The notes under the pieces are model-generated. The model worked only from the letters and a program-made list of their open reading frames with translations. It was not told where the DNA came from and did no database searches. A DNA stretch of 64,000 bases from Natrinema salinisoli (GTDB lineage Archaea; Halobacteriota; Halobacteria; Halobacteriales; Natrialbaceae): contig NZ_CP084469.1 of NCBI RefSeq assembly GCF_020405205.1, positions 1,860,001 through 1,924,000 on the forward strand. The letters are read 5' to 3'. Of this stretch, positions 7,994 through 16,884 are shown in pieces (positions within the stretch are counted from its first letter, which is position 1; each line of letters begins with the position of its first letter). Position numbers and translations under genes: made by a program.

Positions 7994-9667
7994 CTACCGC
8001 CCCCCTCCGTCGAAGGCCGCGAAATCGACCGCCGCCTCCGTACTCGCGGGATCTCGATCGCGGTTCATCGTCGTCGCGTGCAGCGCGTAGTTGAGCATCG
8101 CCTGCGAGAGCTGTTCGCCCCACAGGGCGTGGCGCTCGCCCTTCCAGCGCTCCTGAAAGAGTTCGTCGAGGGACGCACGGACCGTCTCCTCGTCGTAGGT
8201 CGGATGCAGCTCGTTGGCCATGTTCTGGCAACAGAAGCCGCCCTGACAGTTTCCCATCGACGCCCGCGTCCGGATCCGGACCGCATTCAGGTCCGATCCG
8301 GACTGGGAGACGGCGTCTCGAATCTCCGCCCGCGTTACGCCCTCGCACTGGCAGATCACGGGGTTCGCCTCGTCCGTCTCGAGCACCTCGCTCGCTCGGC
8401 TTCCCAGCCGTTGCTTGCTCCGGCGCGCCACCGGTGAGCGAAGCCCGAAGTCGTCCATCCCTTCCTCGAGCGTCTCCATATTCTCGCTCCCGGGCAGGGG
8501 TTCGTCCGCGGTCGCACAGGCGGCGTTTACGCCCAGCTTCTCGCAGACATGATCCGAAATTTCCTCGGCCATCGCGCGGTAGGTAGTGAACTTGCCGCCG
8601 ACGATGCTGGACATGCCGGACACACCGTCGCGGTCGGCGTGATCGAGCAGGAAGAAGTCCCGCGTGATGTCGGTCGGATCCTGCGTCCCCGTCCCCGGCG
8701 GCTCGTAGAGGGGACGGACGCCCCAGAACGACCGGATCGTCCGGGCCTCCTCGAGGATCGGCACCAGTTCCGAGAGGGTGTCGATCATCTGGTCGACCTC
8801 CCACCCTTCCTCGGGGTAGTCGTCCGGATCCGACACTTCCTCGTCGGTCGTCCCGAGGATGGCGGTCGTCTCGTGGGGGACGACGATGTCGGCGTCGCCT
8901 TTCGGCCGGCAGCGGTTGATCACGGTGTCGACCTGCCGGACGTTCATGATCGTCATCACGCCCTTCGAGGGTCGGACCTCCACCTCGAGGTCGGCCATCG
9001 CACCGATCCGGCCGGCCCACGCGCCGGTCGCGTTGACGACGTACTCGGCGGTGATCTCCTCCGTCGTGCCCGGCGTCGCGTGGGTGCGCTTTCCCGGGCC
9101 GGACTCGTGGCGGACCTCGACCCCGTAGATGTCGTCGCCGTCGCGCAAGAGGTCGATCACTTCGGCGTGGGTTTCGACCCGCGCACCGTGGTTCTCGGCG
9201 TCGAGCGCGTTCGCGACGCAGAGCCGGAACGGGTCGACCGCGCCGTCGGGCACCTCGATCGCTCGCTTCACGTCCTCCGCGAGGTACGGTTCGACCTCGC
9301 GCGCTTCCGCCCCCGAGAGCACGCGGGCGGGGATCCCACACTCCCGACAGCCCTCGAGTTTCTCCCGAAAGTACTCGTCCGAGTCCTCGGGTCGCTGGAC
9401 GAACAGCCCGCCGGTCTCCTCGACGCAGTGACCGGCGATATCCCGAAGGACCTCGTTTTCCTCGATACACTCCGTCGCGCTGGCCTGGTCGGAGACGGCG
9501 TATCGCCCGCCGCTGTGCAACAGGCCGTGCATCCGACCGGTCGTTCCGTCCGTGAGGTTCCCTCGTTCGACGAGCGTGACCTCGAGGCCGCGCATCGCCA
9601 GATCCCGGGCGATGCCACAGCCGGTCGAGCCGCCGCCGAGAACGAGGACCTCGGTATCGCGTACCAT
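7994..9667 (-). CDS. glpA: Anaerobic glycerol-3-phosphate dehydrogenase subunit A
   Basis: 557 residues from the ATG at 9667 ([13 protein letters not shown]). The longer in-frame start at 9718 is rejected because the TATA box near 9698-9707 would lie inside it. FAD Rossmann motif [13 protein letters not shown] at residues 11-23; '[17 protein letters not shown]' is the GlpA/GlpD signature; a C-terminal BFD-like [2Fe-2S] region has C439-x-C441 and C474-x4-C479. The enzyme oxidises sn-glycerol 3-phosphate to dihydroxyacetone phosphate. It is the first gene of glpABC and is divergent from glpK. Confidence 0.95.
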   Translation of the reverse strand: MVRDTEVLVLGGGSTGCGIARDLAMRGLEVTLVERGNLTDGTTGRMHGLLHSGGRYAVSDQASATECIEENEVLRDIAGHCVEETGGLFVQRPEDSDEYFREKLEGCRECGIPARVLSGAEAREVEPYLAEDVKRAIEVPDGAVDPFRLCVANALDAENHGARVETHAEVIDLLRDGDDIYGVEVRHESGPGKRTHATPGTTEEITAEYVVNATGAWAGRIGAMADLEVEVRPSKGVMTIMNVRQVDTVINRCRPKGDADIVVPHETTAILGTTDEEVSDPDDYPEEGWEVDQMIDTLSELVPILEEARTIRSFWGVRPLYEPPGTGTQDPTDITRDFFLLDHADRDGVSGMSSIVGGKFTTYRAMAEEISDHVCEKLGVNAACATADEPLPGSENMETLEEGMDDFGLRSPVARRSKQRLGSRASEVLETDEANPVICQCEGVTRAEIRDAVSQSGSDLNAVRIRTRASMGNCQGGFCCQNMANELHPTYDEETVRASLDELFQERWKGERHALWGEQLSQAMLNYALHATTMNRDRDPASTEAAVDFAAFDGGGR

Positions 9668-9697
9668 TCTGTCGTTGGACCCTACGGACAGCCCCAC

Positions 9698-9707
9698 CTT
9701 TATTTTA
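9698..9707 (-). promoter_or_regulatory. TATA box of glpABC
   Basis: Read on the minus strand this is ATAAAATAAA, centred about 36 nt before the glpA ATG at 9667. It predicts a leader of only about 10 nt. Confidence 0.55.
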
Positions 9708-9880
9708 TCGGCGGTCAAACAACGGCCATAACAATCGACGGATTCGGAGAACTGTACTGGCGGTTCGCACTGTAATCGCCGGATGGCGTTCCAGTTCTAT
9801 GGCGATATCGTCGGCTACAGCGCCCGAAATGCCACGTGCTCTGTCTTTCTTATGAAATCCGAATTATGGTTTTGAAAACA

Positions 9881-9888
9881 TTTATAAT
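9881..9888 (+). promoter_or_regulatory. Candidate TATA box of glpK
   Basis: TTTATAAT located 74-81 nt before the glpK ATG, giving a leader of about 45-50 nt, longer than for most genes here. An 11-base palindrome ends one base upstream, where a repressor could block TBP/TFB binding (inference). Confidence 0.45.
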
Positions 9889-9961
9889 GATCGTAGGTAT
9901 TGTTTACCAGTAGCACGCTGCCGGCGGTAAAGACGGCGCGTGGGAGTACGGGTGACCACCT

Positions 9962-11503
9962 ATGACAGACAATACCTACGTCGGTGCGGTCGACCAGGGA
10001 ACGACGGGGACCCGCTTCATCGTGTTCGATCACGAGGGGCAGGTCGTCGCGAACGCCTACGAGAAACACGAACAGATCTACCCGGAACCGGGCTGGGTCG
10101 AGCACGACCCGATGGAGATCTGGGAGAACACCAAAGACGTCATTCAGCAGGCGCTCGGACAGGCGGGCGTTAGCCCCGACCAGCTCGAGGCCATCGGCGT
10201 AACCAACCAGCGAGAGACTACGCTGCTCTGGGACGCCGATTCGGGCCGCCCGGTCCACAACGCCATCGTCTGGCAGGACCGGCGGACGACAGACCGCGTC
10301 GAGCAACTCGAGGCGGACGATCTCGTCGAGACGATTCGCGACAAGACCGGGCTCGAGGCCGACGCCTACTTCTCGGCGACGAAAGCGGAATGGCTGCTCG
10401 ACAACGCCGACCCGATCAAGCTGGAACGCTCCCGGCCCGAGGACATCCGCGACCGCGCGGAGAAGGGCGAAGTCCTCTTCGGCACCATCGACACGTGGCT
10501 GATCTACAACCTCACGGGCAACCACATCACCGAGGTCACGAACGCCTCGCGGACGATGCTGTACAACATCCACGACCTCGCATGGGACGACGAGCTCCTC
10601 GCGGAGTTCGACATCCCCAGGGAGATGTTGCCCGAGGTTCGCCCGTCCAGCGACGACGCGACGTACGGCTCGACCGATCCCGACGGCTTCCTCGAGAGCG
10701 AAGTTCCGGTCGCAGGCGCGCTGGGCGACCAGCAGGCGGCCCTGTTCGGCCAGACCTGTTTCGACGCCGGCGACGCGAAGAACACCTACGGCACCGGCTC
10801 CTTCTTCCTGATGAACACCGGGAACGAGGCCGTCGAGAGCGACCACGGGCTGCTGACGACGATCGGCTTCCAGCGCTCGGGCGAAGACGTGCAGTACGCG
10901 CTCGAGGGGTCGATCTTCATCACCGGCGCGGCGATCGAGTGGCTCGAGGACATGACGCTGATCGACGATCCCGCCCAGACGGCGGAACTGGCCCGCAGCG
11001 TCGACTCGACGGACGGCGTCTACGTCGTCCCCGCCTTCACCGGACTGGGTGCGCCCCACTGGGATCAGCGCGCACGCGGGACCATCGTCGGGATGACTCG
11101 CGGCACGCGGAAGGAACACGTTGTTCGCGCGACCCTCGAGTCGATCGCCTACCAGACGCGCGACGTCGCGGAGGCGATGGAGGCGGACTCGGGAATCGAG
11201 ATGCGATCGCTGAAGGTCGACGGCGGGGCGGTCAAGAACAACTTCCTCTGTCAGCTCCAGTCCGACATCATCGGGTCGGACATCGTCCGCCCGGTCGTCG
11301 ACGAGACGACGGCGCTGGGATCGGCCTACGCGGCCGGCCTCGCCGTCGGCTACTGGAGCAACCCAGACGAGCTGCGGAGCAACTGGCAGGTCGACGCGGA
11401 GTTCGAGCCGAAGATGGATCCCGGGAAGGCCGACCGGCGCTACGACCGCTGGAGCGACGCCGTCGAGCGATCGCGCGACTGGGCGCAGGACACGGAGGAA
11501 TAA
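9962..11503 (+). CDS. glpK: Glycerol kinase
   Basis: 513 residues, normal length. FGGY-family features: N-terminal phosphate-binding 'AVDQGTTGTRFIVFDHEG' (residues 9-26), 'PGWVEHDPMEIW' (glycerol kinase signature), and the C-terminal ATPase region 'LKVDGGAVKNNFLCQLQSDI'. It phosphorylates glycerol to sn-glycerol 3-phosphate, the substrate of the divergent glpABC. The stop is 3 nt before the next gene, so the two are almost certainly co-transcribed. Confidence 0.97.
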   Translation: MTDNTYVGAVDQGTTGTRFIVFDHEGQVVANAYEKHEQIYPEPGWVEHDPMEIWENTKDVIQQALGQAGVSPDQLEAIGVTNQRETTLLWDADSGRPVHNAIVWQDRRTTDRVEQLEADDLVETIRDKTGLEADAYFSATKAEWLLDNADPIKLERSRPEDIRDRAEKGEVLFGTIDTWLIYNLTGNHITEVTNASRTMLYNIHDLAWDDELLAEFDIPREMLPEVRPSSDDATYGSTDPDGFLESEVPVAGALGDQQAALFGQTCFDAGDAKNTYGTGSFFLMNTGNEAVESDHGLLTTIGFQRSGEDVQYALEGSIFITGAAIEWLEDMTLIDDPAQTAELARSVDSTDGVYVVPAFTGLGAPHWDQRARGTIVGMTRGTRKEHVVRATLESIAYQTRDVAEAMEADSGIEMRSLKVDGGAVKNNFLCQLQSDIIGSDIVRPVVDETTALGSAYAAGLAVGYWSNPDELRSNWQVDAEFEPKMDPGKADRRYDRWSDAVERSRDWAQDTEE

Positions 11504-11506
11504 TCC

Positions 11507-12583
11507 ATGGTGCAGGTACTCCTCCAGGTTCCGGTCATCGGTATGGAGTTCGAGGCGTTCGCCGTCCTGTTCATCGCCGCGCTCGCCGGCGGCGCGTTCG
11601 GTGCAGCGCTCGGCGCGCTGCCCTCGTTCGTCTTCACGGGCTTCGTCGTCTTCCTCGGCGAAGGGATCGCGATCCTCCAGAACGAGATCGGGAGCGAGCT
11701 CGGCTCGATCGGGCCGGGAGATATCGCGACCGGTGTCACCGGCACGATCGGTTTCGGCGCGGTCACCGGTCCGCACATCGCCTTCGCCGGCGGCGTCGCC
11801 GCGACGGCCTACGCCGGCCGGAAGTATCCCGAAATGGAGCCCGACGACTGGGACTACCACTTCGGGAAGAACATCCTGTACGCGTTCGGGACCAAACCCG
11901 ACATCCTCGCGGTCGGTGCGATCTTCGGCGTCGTCGGGATGCTCATCACTCGGATCATGGGTGGCATCGGCTTCCCGACGGACAACATCGCGCTCTCGGT
12001 CGTCGCGACGGCCTTCCTGGCCCGAATCGTCTTCGGCTACCCGCTCGTCGGCAAGGTCGGCGGCTCGAGCATCCTCGACATGACGCCCTTCGAGCGCGAG
12101 GAGAAACGCGTCGCAGCCGACGGCGGCACCGAGACCGGCCGGCTGGCGACCGAACCGTGGCTCCCCCACCAGTACAAGTGGTCCGGCGTGACCGCGATCG
12201 GCATCGTGGGCGGCATCCTCGGCGGCTTCATCTGGCTCGAGACGGGGAGCATCTTCCTGGGCTACGCGATTTCCGCGATGAGCCTGCTGTTCCTCAATCT
12301 CGGCGTCGAGAAGATCCCGGTCACGCACCACATCACACTCCTGGGTGCTGTGGGTGCGGTGATCGCGATGCCCGCCATCGGAAGCGAACCGGCCGCACTG
12401 CTCGTCGCCGGCGCGTTCGGCGCGATCAGCGGCCTCTTCGGTGAGGTGACCCAGCGGCTGTTCTACTCCCACTCCGGGACGCACGTGGACCCGCCGGCGA
12501 TGGCGATCGCGCTGTTCATGTTCATCCTCGGTCTCCTCTATCTGGCCGGACTCCTGCCGAACGCCGGCTACCTCGGACTCTGA
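11507..12583 (+). CDS. Polytopic membrane protein, putative glycerol facilitator (haloarchaeal GlpX type)
   Basis: 358 residues with about eight hydrophobic, Gly/Ala-rich helices; it lacks the NPA motifs of the aquaporin/GlpF family. In Haloferax the gene next to glpK was proposed to encode a glycerol facilitator and named glpX (not the fructose bisphosphatase GlpX). The position 3 nt after glpK supports the same role here. An alternative start is Met13 (11543). Transport has not been shown by anything visible in the sequence. Confidence 0.65.
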   Translation: MVQVLLQVPVIGMEFEAFAVLFIAALAGGAFGAALGALPSFVFTGFVVFLGEGIAILQNEIGSELGSIGPGDIATGVTGTIGFGAVTGPHIAFAGGVAATAYAGRKYPEMEPDDWDYHFGKNILYAFGTKPDILAVGAIFGVVGMLITRIMGGIGFPTDNIALSVVATAFLARIVFGYPLVGKVGGSSILDMTPFEREEKRVAADGGTETGRLATEPWLPHQYKWSGVTAIGIVGGILGGFIWLETGSIFLGYAISAMSLLFLNLGVEKIPVTHHITLLGAVGAVIAMPAIGSEPAALLVAGAFGAISGLFGEVTQRLFYSHSGTHVDPPAMAIALFMFILGLLYLAGLLPNAGYLGL

Positions 12584-12831
12584 GAGGGAACCCGATTCAG
12601 TTCGGCTATTGTTTCACCGGATATACTTTTTCTCGACGAATACGATCCTGAGATCGTGTACGACAGTGCGAGCCTGCTCGATCGAGTAACCGGCATCACT
12701 GACGGTTCTGTCGGCCGTTATCGACGAACTCGAGTATGAGACCGATAAAAACGCACGGTAGCAATTCATCTCGTGAAACTGATGGGACCGTTTATCCCCC
12801 ACTACTCAAACTAGTGTTATCGTATCACACG
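12584..12831. other. Intergenic region between the glpK operon and the cyclase gene
   Basis: 248 bases. Short open frames on both strands look protein-like in composition but match nothing recognised. A weak TATA-like 'TAGTGTTAT' lies near 12811-12819, just before the next gene. Confidence 0.3.
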
Positions 12832-14070
12832 ATGTCTGGACACGACCACGATCACGGGACCGATCCGAGCGACGAGTCGAGCGCCGACCGACGAAACTTC
12901 ATGCGAGGTTGCGGAGCGGCCGCGGCGATGGCCGTGGCCGGACTGGGCGTCGACTCCGTCGCTGCGACGGAGGCGGATCTCGACGCGCTCCTCGACGATC
13001 TGCCGGACAACTGGGATCGATGGGGCGAGGACGACGAACTCGGCGCGCTCAACCTGCTGGGCAGCGAGGAGGCGTTCGCGGGAATGAAAGCGGCGATGCA
13101 GCGCGGTCCGACGGGGATCGAGCGGTTTACCCTCCAGACCCCGATGACCGGCGAGGCGATCGACGCCCTCGTGGGGGAGGGCGACGCGCCGACGACGGAC
13201 ACCGGCGATCCGATGTTCCCGGGCCGGACGCCGGCCCGTCGCGACAACGCTGCGGACGCGCGGACCGCCGAACCGTATCCGGGCGGCATGCAGTTCTCCG
13301 ACGACCGGTTCGTCACGGAGTTCTTCCTCCACGGGACGACCCACATGGACGCCCTCGGTCACGGCTGGTACGGCGACGAGGTGTACAACGGCCGCGACGA
13401 GTCGGTCACGGCGGCCTCGAAGGAGTTCGACCACGCGGTCCCCGGCTGCGTAGACGGGGAAGCCGGCGAGGTGAACGAGACCCACGGCCACTCGGCCATC
13501 GACATCTCCCCGCTGGCCGACGCCGGCGTCGCGGGTCGCGGCGTGTTGCTCGACGTCGGCCGCGCGCGCGGCGACGACTGCGACCGGCTCCCGCTCGGCG
13601 CGGAAGTGACGCTCGAGGATCTCAGAGCAACGGCGAAGGCCCAGGGAGTCGAACTCCGGGAGCGAGATATCATCCTCCTCCGGACCGGATCGATCGAACG
13701 TGTCACCGACCCCGACACGGAGTGGGATCCGCTGAACGAGCCCGGACTGGTCTTCAGCGAGGACCTGATCCGCTGGGTCCACGACATGGAGATCCCGATG
13801 ATCGGCGCGGACAACGTCGCCGTCGAGAAGGTGACCCAGTCCGTCGGCGACCACACGTTCGTACTCCCGCTGCACGGCGCGCTCCTGCGGGATCTGGGTG
13901 TGTCGCTCAACGAGATCCTGTGGCTCGAGGAGCTCGCGACACAGTGTGCCGACGACGGGATCTACGACTTCCTCCTGACCTCGGCACCGCTGCACGTCGA
14001 GCGGGCCACGGGCGGGCCGGTCAATCCCGTCGTGCTCAAGGCGACGAAACCGAAGAAGAAGCGGTCCTGA
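12832..14070 (+). CDS. Exported cyclase-family (kynurenine-formamidase-like) protein
   Basis: 412 residues from the ATG at 12832. A His/Asp-rich start (HDHDHG) is followed by a twin-arginine signal, 'DRRNFMRGCGAAAAMAVAG' at about residues 20-38, so export by Tat is expected. The mature part has the cyclase-family metal motif as 'HGTTHMDALGHGW' near residue 170 and a second 'HGALL' region. The family (PF04199) hydrolyses amides such as N-formylkynurenine using metal ions; the substrate of this exported, longer version is unknown. The frame extends 32 codons further upstream, but that part is not conserved-looking. Confidence 0.8.
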   Translation: MSGHDHDHGTDPSDESSADRRNFMRGCGAAAAMAVAGLGVDSVAATEADLDALLDDLPDNWDRWGEDDELGALNLLGSEEAFAGMKAAMQRGPTGIERFTLQTPMTGEAIDALVGEGDAPTTDTGDPMFPGRTPARRDNAADARTAEPYPGGMQFSDDRFVTEFFLHGTTHMDALGHGWYGDEVYNGRDESVTAASKEFDHAVPGCVDGEAGEVNETHGHSAIDISPLADAGVAGRGVLLDVGRARGDDCDRLPLGAEVTLEDLRATAKAQGVELRERDIILLRTGSIERVTDPDTEWDPLNEPGLVFSEDLIRWVHDMEIPMIGADNVAVEKVTQSVGDHTFVLPLHGALLRDLGVSLNEILWLEELATQCADDGIYDFLLTSAPLHVERATGGPVNPVVLKATKPKKKRS

Positions 14071-14153
14071 TTGACGAAACCCAGTCAGTCGTACCGACGG
14101 GCGTCGGTCGGGCGATCCAACCGTTTTAGGTCACGGACCACCCACCTGCGGCT

Positions 14154-14840
14154 ATGACCGCCGATCCGCCGCTCGTCCTCGACATCGACGGCACGCTGAC
14201 CCGCCCGCAGGGCTGGGGTATCGATCCCCGCGTCTTCGACCCCCTCCGCGAGTGGGAGGCACCCGTCGTGGTCGCCACTGGGAAGGCGTTCCCCTATCCG
14301 GTCGCCCTCTGTCACTTCGTCGGGATTCCCGAACTCGTCGTCGCCGAAAACGGCGGCGTCGTCTACACCGGCGACGACGTCTTCTTCACCGCCGATCGGG
14401 AGGCCGCTCGGGCCGTCACCGAGGAGTACCGCGCCGCCGGCTACGACCTCGGTTGGGGCCCCGAGGACACGGTCAATCGCTGGCGCGAAACCGAGATCGC
14501 CGTCAACCTCGAGCAACCGATCGATCCGCTGCGCGAGATCGCAGCGACCCACGGCCTCGAGGTGATCGACACCGGCTACGCCTACCACGTCAAAGACGCG
14601 GACCCGAACAAGGGCGAGGGAATCGAGACGATCGCCGACCACGTCGACGTCGACCTCGCGGACTGCGTCGCCGTCGGCGACTCGATCAACGACGTCTCGA
14701 CGTTCGAGGCCGTCGGTCGGAGCTTCGCCGTCGCCAACGCCGACGAGGCCGCGAAAGCGGCCGCCGACGAAGTGCTCGAGGAGGTCCACGCCGACGGGAC
14801 GCTCGCCGTGCTCGAGCGGGTCCGAAACGGTGGGGCGTAA
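14154..14840 (+). CDS. Phosphoglycolate phosphatase (archaeal HAD type)
   Basis: 228 residues. HAD motif I is 'LDIDGTLTRP' with D10 and D12; motif III/IV is 'KGEGIETIADH ... VAVGDSINDVSTFEAVG', typical of Cof/SPP-type archaeal phosphoglycolate phosphatases (TA0175 group). It removes phosphate from 2-phosphoglycolate or related small phosphosugars. It lies 83 nt after the cyclase gene and is probably independent. Confidence 0.87.
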   Translation: MTADPPLVLDIDGTLTRPQGWGIDPRVFDPLREWEAPVVVATGKAFPYPVALCHFVGIPELVVAENGGVVYTGDDVFFTADREAARAVTEEYRAAGYDLGWGPEDTVNRWRETEIAVNLEQPIDPLREIAATHGLEVIDTGYAYHVKDADPNKGEGIETIADHVDVDLADCVAVGDSINDVSTFEAVGRSFAVANADEAAKAAADEVLEEVHADGTLAVLERVRNGGA

Positions 14841-14858
14841 CTGGACGACACTGTCTCG

Positions 14859-15815
14859 CTACTCGCCGCTCTCGAGGACGTCGTCGGCCCATTGCTCGGG
14901 GACCAGTCGCACCTGTCCGTCCGCCTGCAGCGAGTCCGACGTGACGAACACGATGTCGTCGCCGCCGGCGACCGCCATCCCGCCTCCGGCGACGATATCC
15001 CAGTGGTCCAACACGGCGTCGGGGATGGTCAGCGTTCGATCGCCGTCGATCTCGCTGCTGGCGACGTATTGCATTTCGTCGCCATCCCGCATCAGATCGA
15101 ATTCCTGCGAGGCGAAGACGGCGTCGTCACCGTCGCGAATCCCCCAGAACGCCTCCGAATTGAGCGACAGGATATTCCGATTGAAGGCACGCTGTGGGAC
15201 CGGGACTTCGCTGCTGTGTTCGTCGAACGCCGCCGCCCCCAGCCGCTCGTAGGGTTCGGGTTCGGGTTCGGCCTCCTCGGGCTCGCTCGAAGCGCCGAGG
15301 GACTCCTCGTCGAGGCCGCTCGCCACGACGTCCGACGGGTCGATCGCCGTCGCATCGACGTCGCTGTCGGGTTCGGGACTCGAGCCGGCGTCCTCGATGT
15401 CGATCGAGCGTCCGGCGACCCGCTGTGCCTCCTCACCGCTCGCGCCCTGACTGCGGCTGTCTCGCTCCTCGATGTCGTCGAGGTCCGGGCCGGTACTGAC
15501 GACGTCCGTCTGGTCGACGGCAGTCCGATCATCCCCGCGGGTCCCTGACGACCGCCGCTGGGCGAGTGCGATCGCAACGAGTACACCGCCCAGTGAAACG
15601 TGCCCGAAGGCACGCTCGGGATCGCCCCGGCGGAACGCTCGGACGCCCTGGAAGAAGCTCACACCGCCGACGGTGCCGGCCGGGATACCGGATTCGACGA
15701 CGCCGCGGACGTATCGTATCGTCCGCGAGACGTACTCGGGTCCGGTCCTCGGTTCATGTTGTTCGGTCCCGACACCGGCCGCAGCATCAGTTTCAGTCGT
15801 CTCTTTTTGAGTCAT
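14859..15815 (-). CDS. Haloarchaeal protein of unknown function with one N-terminal membrane region
   Basis: 318 residues. Residues 30-85 hold a Gly-rich, weakly hydrophobic stretch ('GIPAGTVGGVSFFQG', 'HVSLGGVLVAIALAQ') that may enter the membrane. Residues 95-200 are a long acidic, Ser/Glu/Pro linker (EPEEAEPEPEPYE). Residues 205-318 form a compact region ('AFWGIRDGDDAVFASQEFDLMRD') of mixed strands. No known family recognised. It follows the 129-residue gene by 36 nt, so the two probably form an operon. Confidence 0.6.
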   Translation of the reverse strand: MTQKETTETDAAAGVGTEQHEPRTGPEYVSRTIRYVRGVVESGIPAGTVGGVSFFQGVRAFRRGDPERAFGHVSLGGVLVAIALAQRRSSGTRGDDRTAVDQTDVVSTGPDLDDIEERDSRSQGASGEEAQRVAGRSIDIEDAGSSPEPDSDVDATAIDPSDVVASGLDEESLGASSEPEEAEPEPEPYERLGAAAFDEHSSEVPVPQRAFNRNILSLNSEAFWGIRDGDDAVFASQEFDLMRDGDEMQYVASSEIDGDRTLTIPDAVLDHWDIVAGGGMAVAGGDDIVFVTSDSLQADGQVRLVPEQWADDVLESGE

Positions 15816-15851
15816 ACGAGTAGTGGTTGGACGGTCGAATAGACGGTGCGA

Positions 15852-16241
15852 TTAGTTCCCGGCGCTCGAGTCGCCCTCGCCCGTACTGTCGGTGAACTCG
15901 TCTGTTTCCTCCTCGGCCGACGACTGGACGTCGTCCATGTCGAAGGCGGAGCCGACTTCCTCCTCGTCGATCGCTCGATCGAGGGTTCCCTTGTCGGTCA
16001 CCGCGCCCAGCCCCTTCTCCTCGACTGCGGACTGGATTTCGCCGGCGTTGATGGCCGAATCGACCGTCCCGTCGTTCGCCGACGACTTGAGGGCTCGCCG
16101 GACGATCAGGTACCCCGCCAGCGCCGCTCCGCCGGAGGCGACCGCACCCGGAACGCCGTAGCGTTTGTAGCCGAACGTGACCGCTTTCTTGCCGATGGTG
16201 TAGGCTCCGATCATACCCGACGGTTGGACGGGAACGGGCAT
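15852..16241 (-). CDS. Small haloarchaeal protein with an N-terminal Gly-rich helix
   Basis: 129 residues. A basic, Gly-rich amphipathic or membrane segment covers residues 10-50 ('GYKRYGVPGAVASGGAALAG'), then an acidic tail with short repeats (DGTVDSAINAGEIQSAVEEKG, then DKGTLDRAIDEEEVGSAFD) in which 'a-[ST]-h-D-x-A-I' recurs about every 27 residues. An alternative start is Met10 (16214). Function unknown; probably co-transcribed with the following gene, which also begins with a Gly-rich region. Confidence 0.6.
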   Translation of the reverse strand: MPVPVQPSGMIGAYTIGKKAVTFGYKRYGVPGAVASGGAALAGYLIVRRALKSSANDGTVDSAINAGEIQSAVEEKGLGAVTDKGTLDRAIDEEEVGSAFDMDDVQSSAEEETDEFTDSTGEGDSSAGN

Positions 16242-16472
16242 GAGGGCGAGGCTTTCGTAGGGAAGTGAGCGGCCGAGAGAAGACGAGACGGCTCGAGGGC
16301 ACCGCCGCGTTCGATCCGCGTCGAACCGGGGCCGCGCTCGTCGAAACCGGTCCCGAACGCGGTTCCGCCGTTCTGCCGTTCCGTATCGGTCGGCGGTCGC
16401 CGGTCGTGTGAGTCGCCGCGACCGACACGGGAACCGCTACACTGACTTGGGGCCGGCAGTATACTTCGATAC

Positions 16473-16808
16473 ATGGTTTCGCTGCAGGTGATCGCCGTCG
16501 CCGTCGTCGGGTTCGCGATCGTCCTCGGGGGTGCCGTCGCCGTCTATCGGGACGCGACTCGCGTCGGAGTCTCGAGGCCGGCGCTGTGGGCCGGGTTCGT
16601 GATCGTCACTTCCGGAAGCGGGCTCGCCACGTATCTGGGCCCCCCGGACGTGCCGATCCCCGGCTTACTCGTGATCGTGATCGCGGGCCCGGCCCTCTAC
16701 CTCTTCGAACGCGACGACGTGAAACACGGCGACGAACCCGCCGATCCCCACGCGCTCCCTGACGGCCCCGGTGGCGAGTCCTCGAGCGAGGGGCGACCCG
16801 ACGAGTAG
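16473..16808 (+). CDS. Small membrane protein, three hydrophobic segments
   Basis: 111 residues: hydrophobic segments at about 5-24, 38-55 and 62-78, then an acidic, Pro/Gly-rich cytoplasmic tail ending in GRPDE. The pattern of two or three helices plus a short acidic tail is common among uncharacterised haloarchaeal proteins. No domain recognised. It ends 76 nt before taw1. Confidence 0.6.
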   Translation: MVSLQVIAVAVVGFAIVLGGAVAVYRDATRVGVSRPALWAGFVIVTSGSGLATYLGPPDVPIPGLLVIVIAGPALYLFERDDVKHGDEPADPHALPDGPGGESSSEGRPDE

Positions 16809-16884
16809 CCGGTCCGGACACCACACGAGTGACCGGTCGGGACACCGCACACCTTTTGACTGCGCCCGTGCAACGACTGGCAAC

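Larger units (their letters stand above)
9668..9961. promoter_or_regulatory. Divergent glpA-glpK control region
   Basis: 294 bases without a gene. It holds the glpABC TATA box (9698-9707), a palindrome GTTTTGAAAAC at 9869-9879, a strong TATA-like TTTATAAT at 9881-9888 and a second weaker box TTGTTTACC at about 9901-9909, both pointing to glpK. The AT-rich stretch stands out against GC-rich flanks. No glpR-like regulator gene is present in the window. Confidence 0.6.

Noticed and set aside
6629-8437. 602-codon plus-strand frame opposite glpB and glpA
   Set aside because: Antisense shadow of two confident flavoprotein genes.
7704-9470. 588-codon minus-strand frame overlapping glpA in another register
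   Set aside because: Arg/Gly-rich composition typical of a shifted frame.
10390-12444. 684-codon plus-strand frame within glpK and the facilitator
   Set aside because: Arg-rich shadow frame of two confident genes; spans their boundary.
9815-12484. 889-codon open frame on the minus strand opposite glpK and the facilitator gene
   Set aside because: It mirrors the high third-position GC of glpK; its product is Arg/Asp/Val-rich without any domain, and glpK is certain on the other strand.
12614-12802. 62-codon minus-strand frame between the facilitator and cyclase genes
   Set aside because: No start signal, no recognised family, and a competing frame exists on the other strand.
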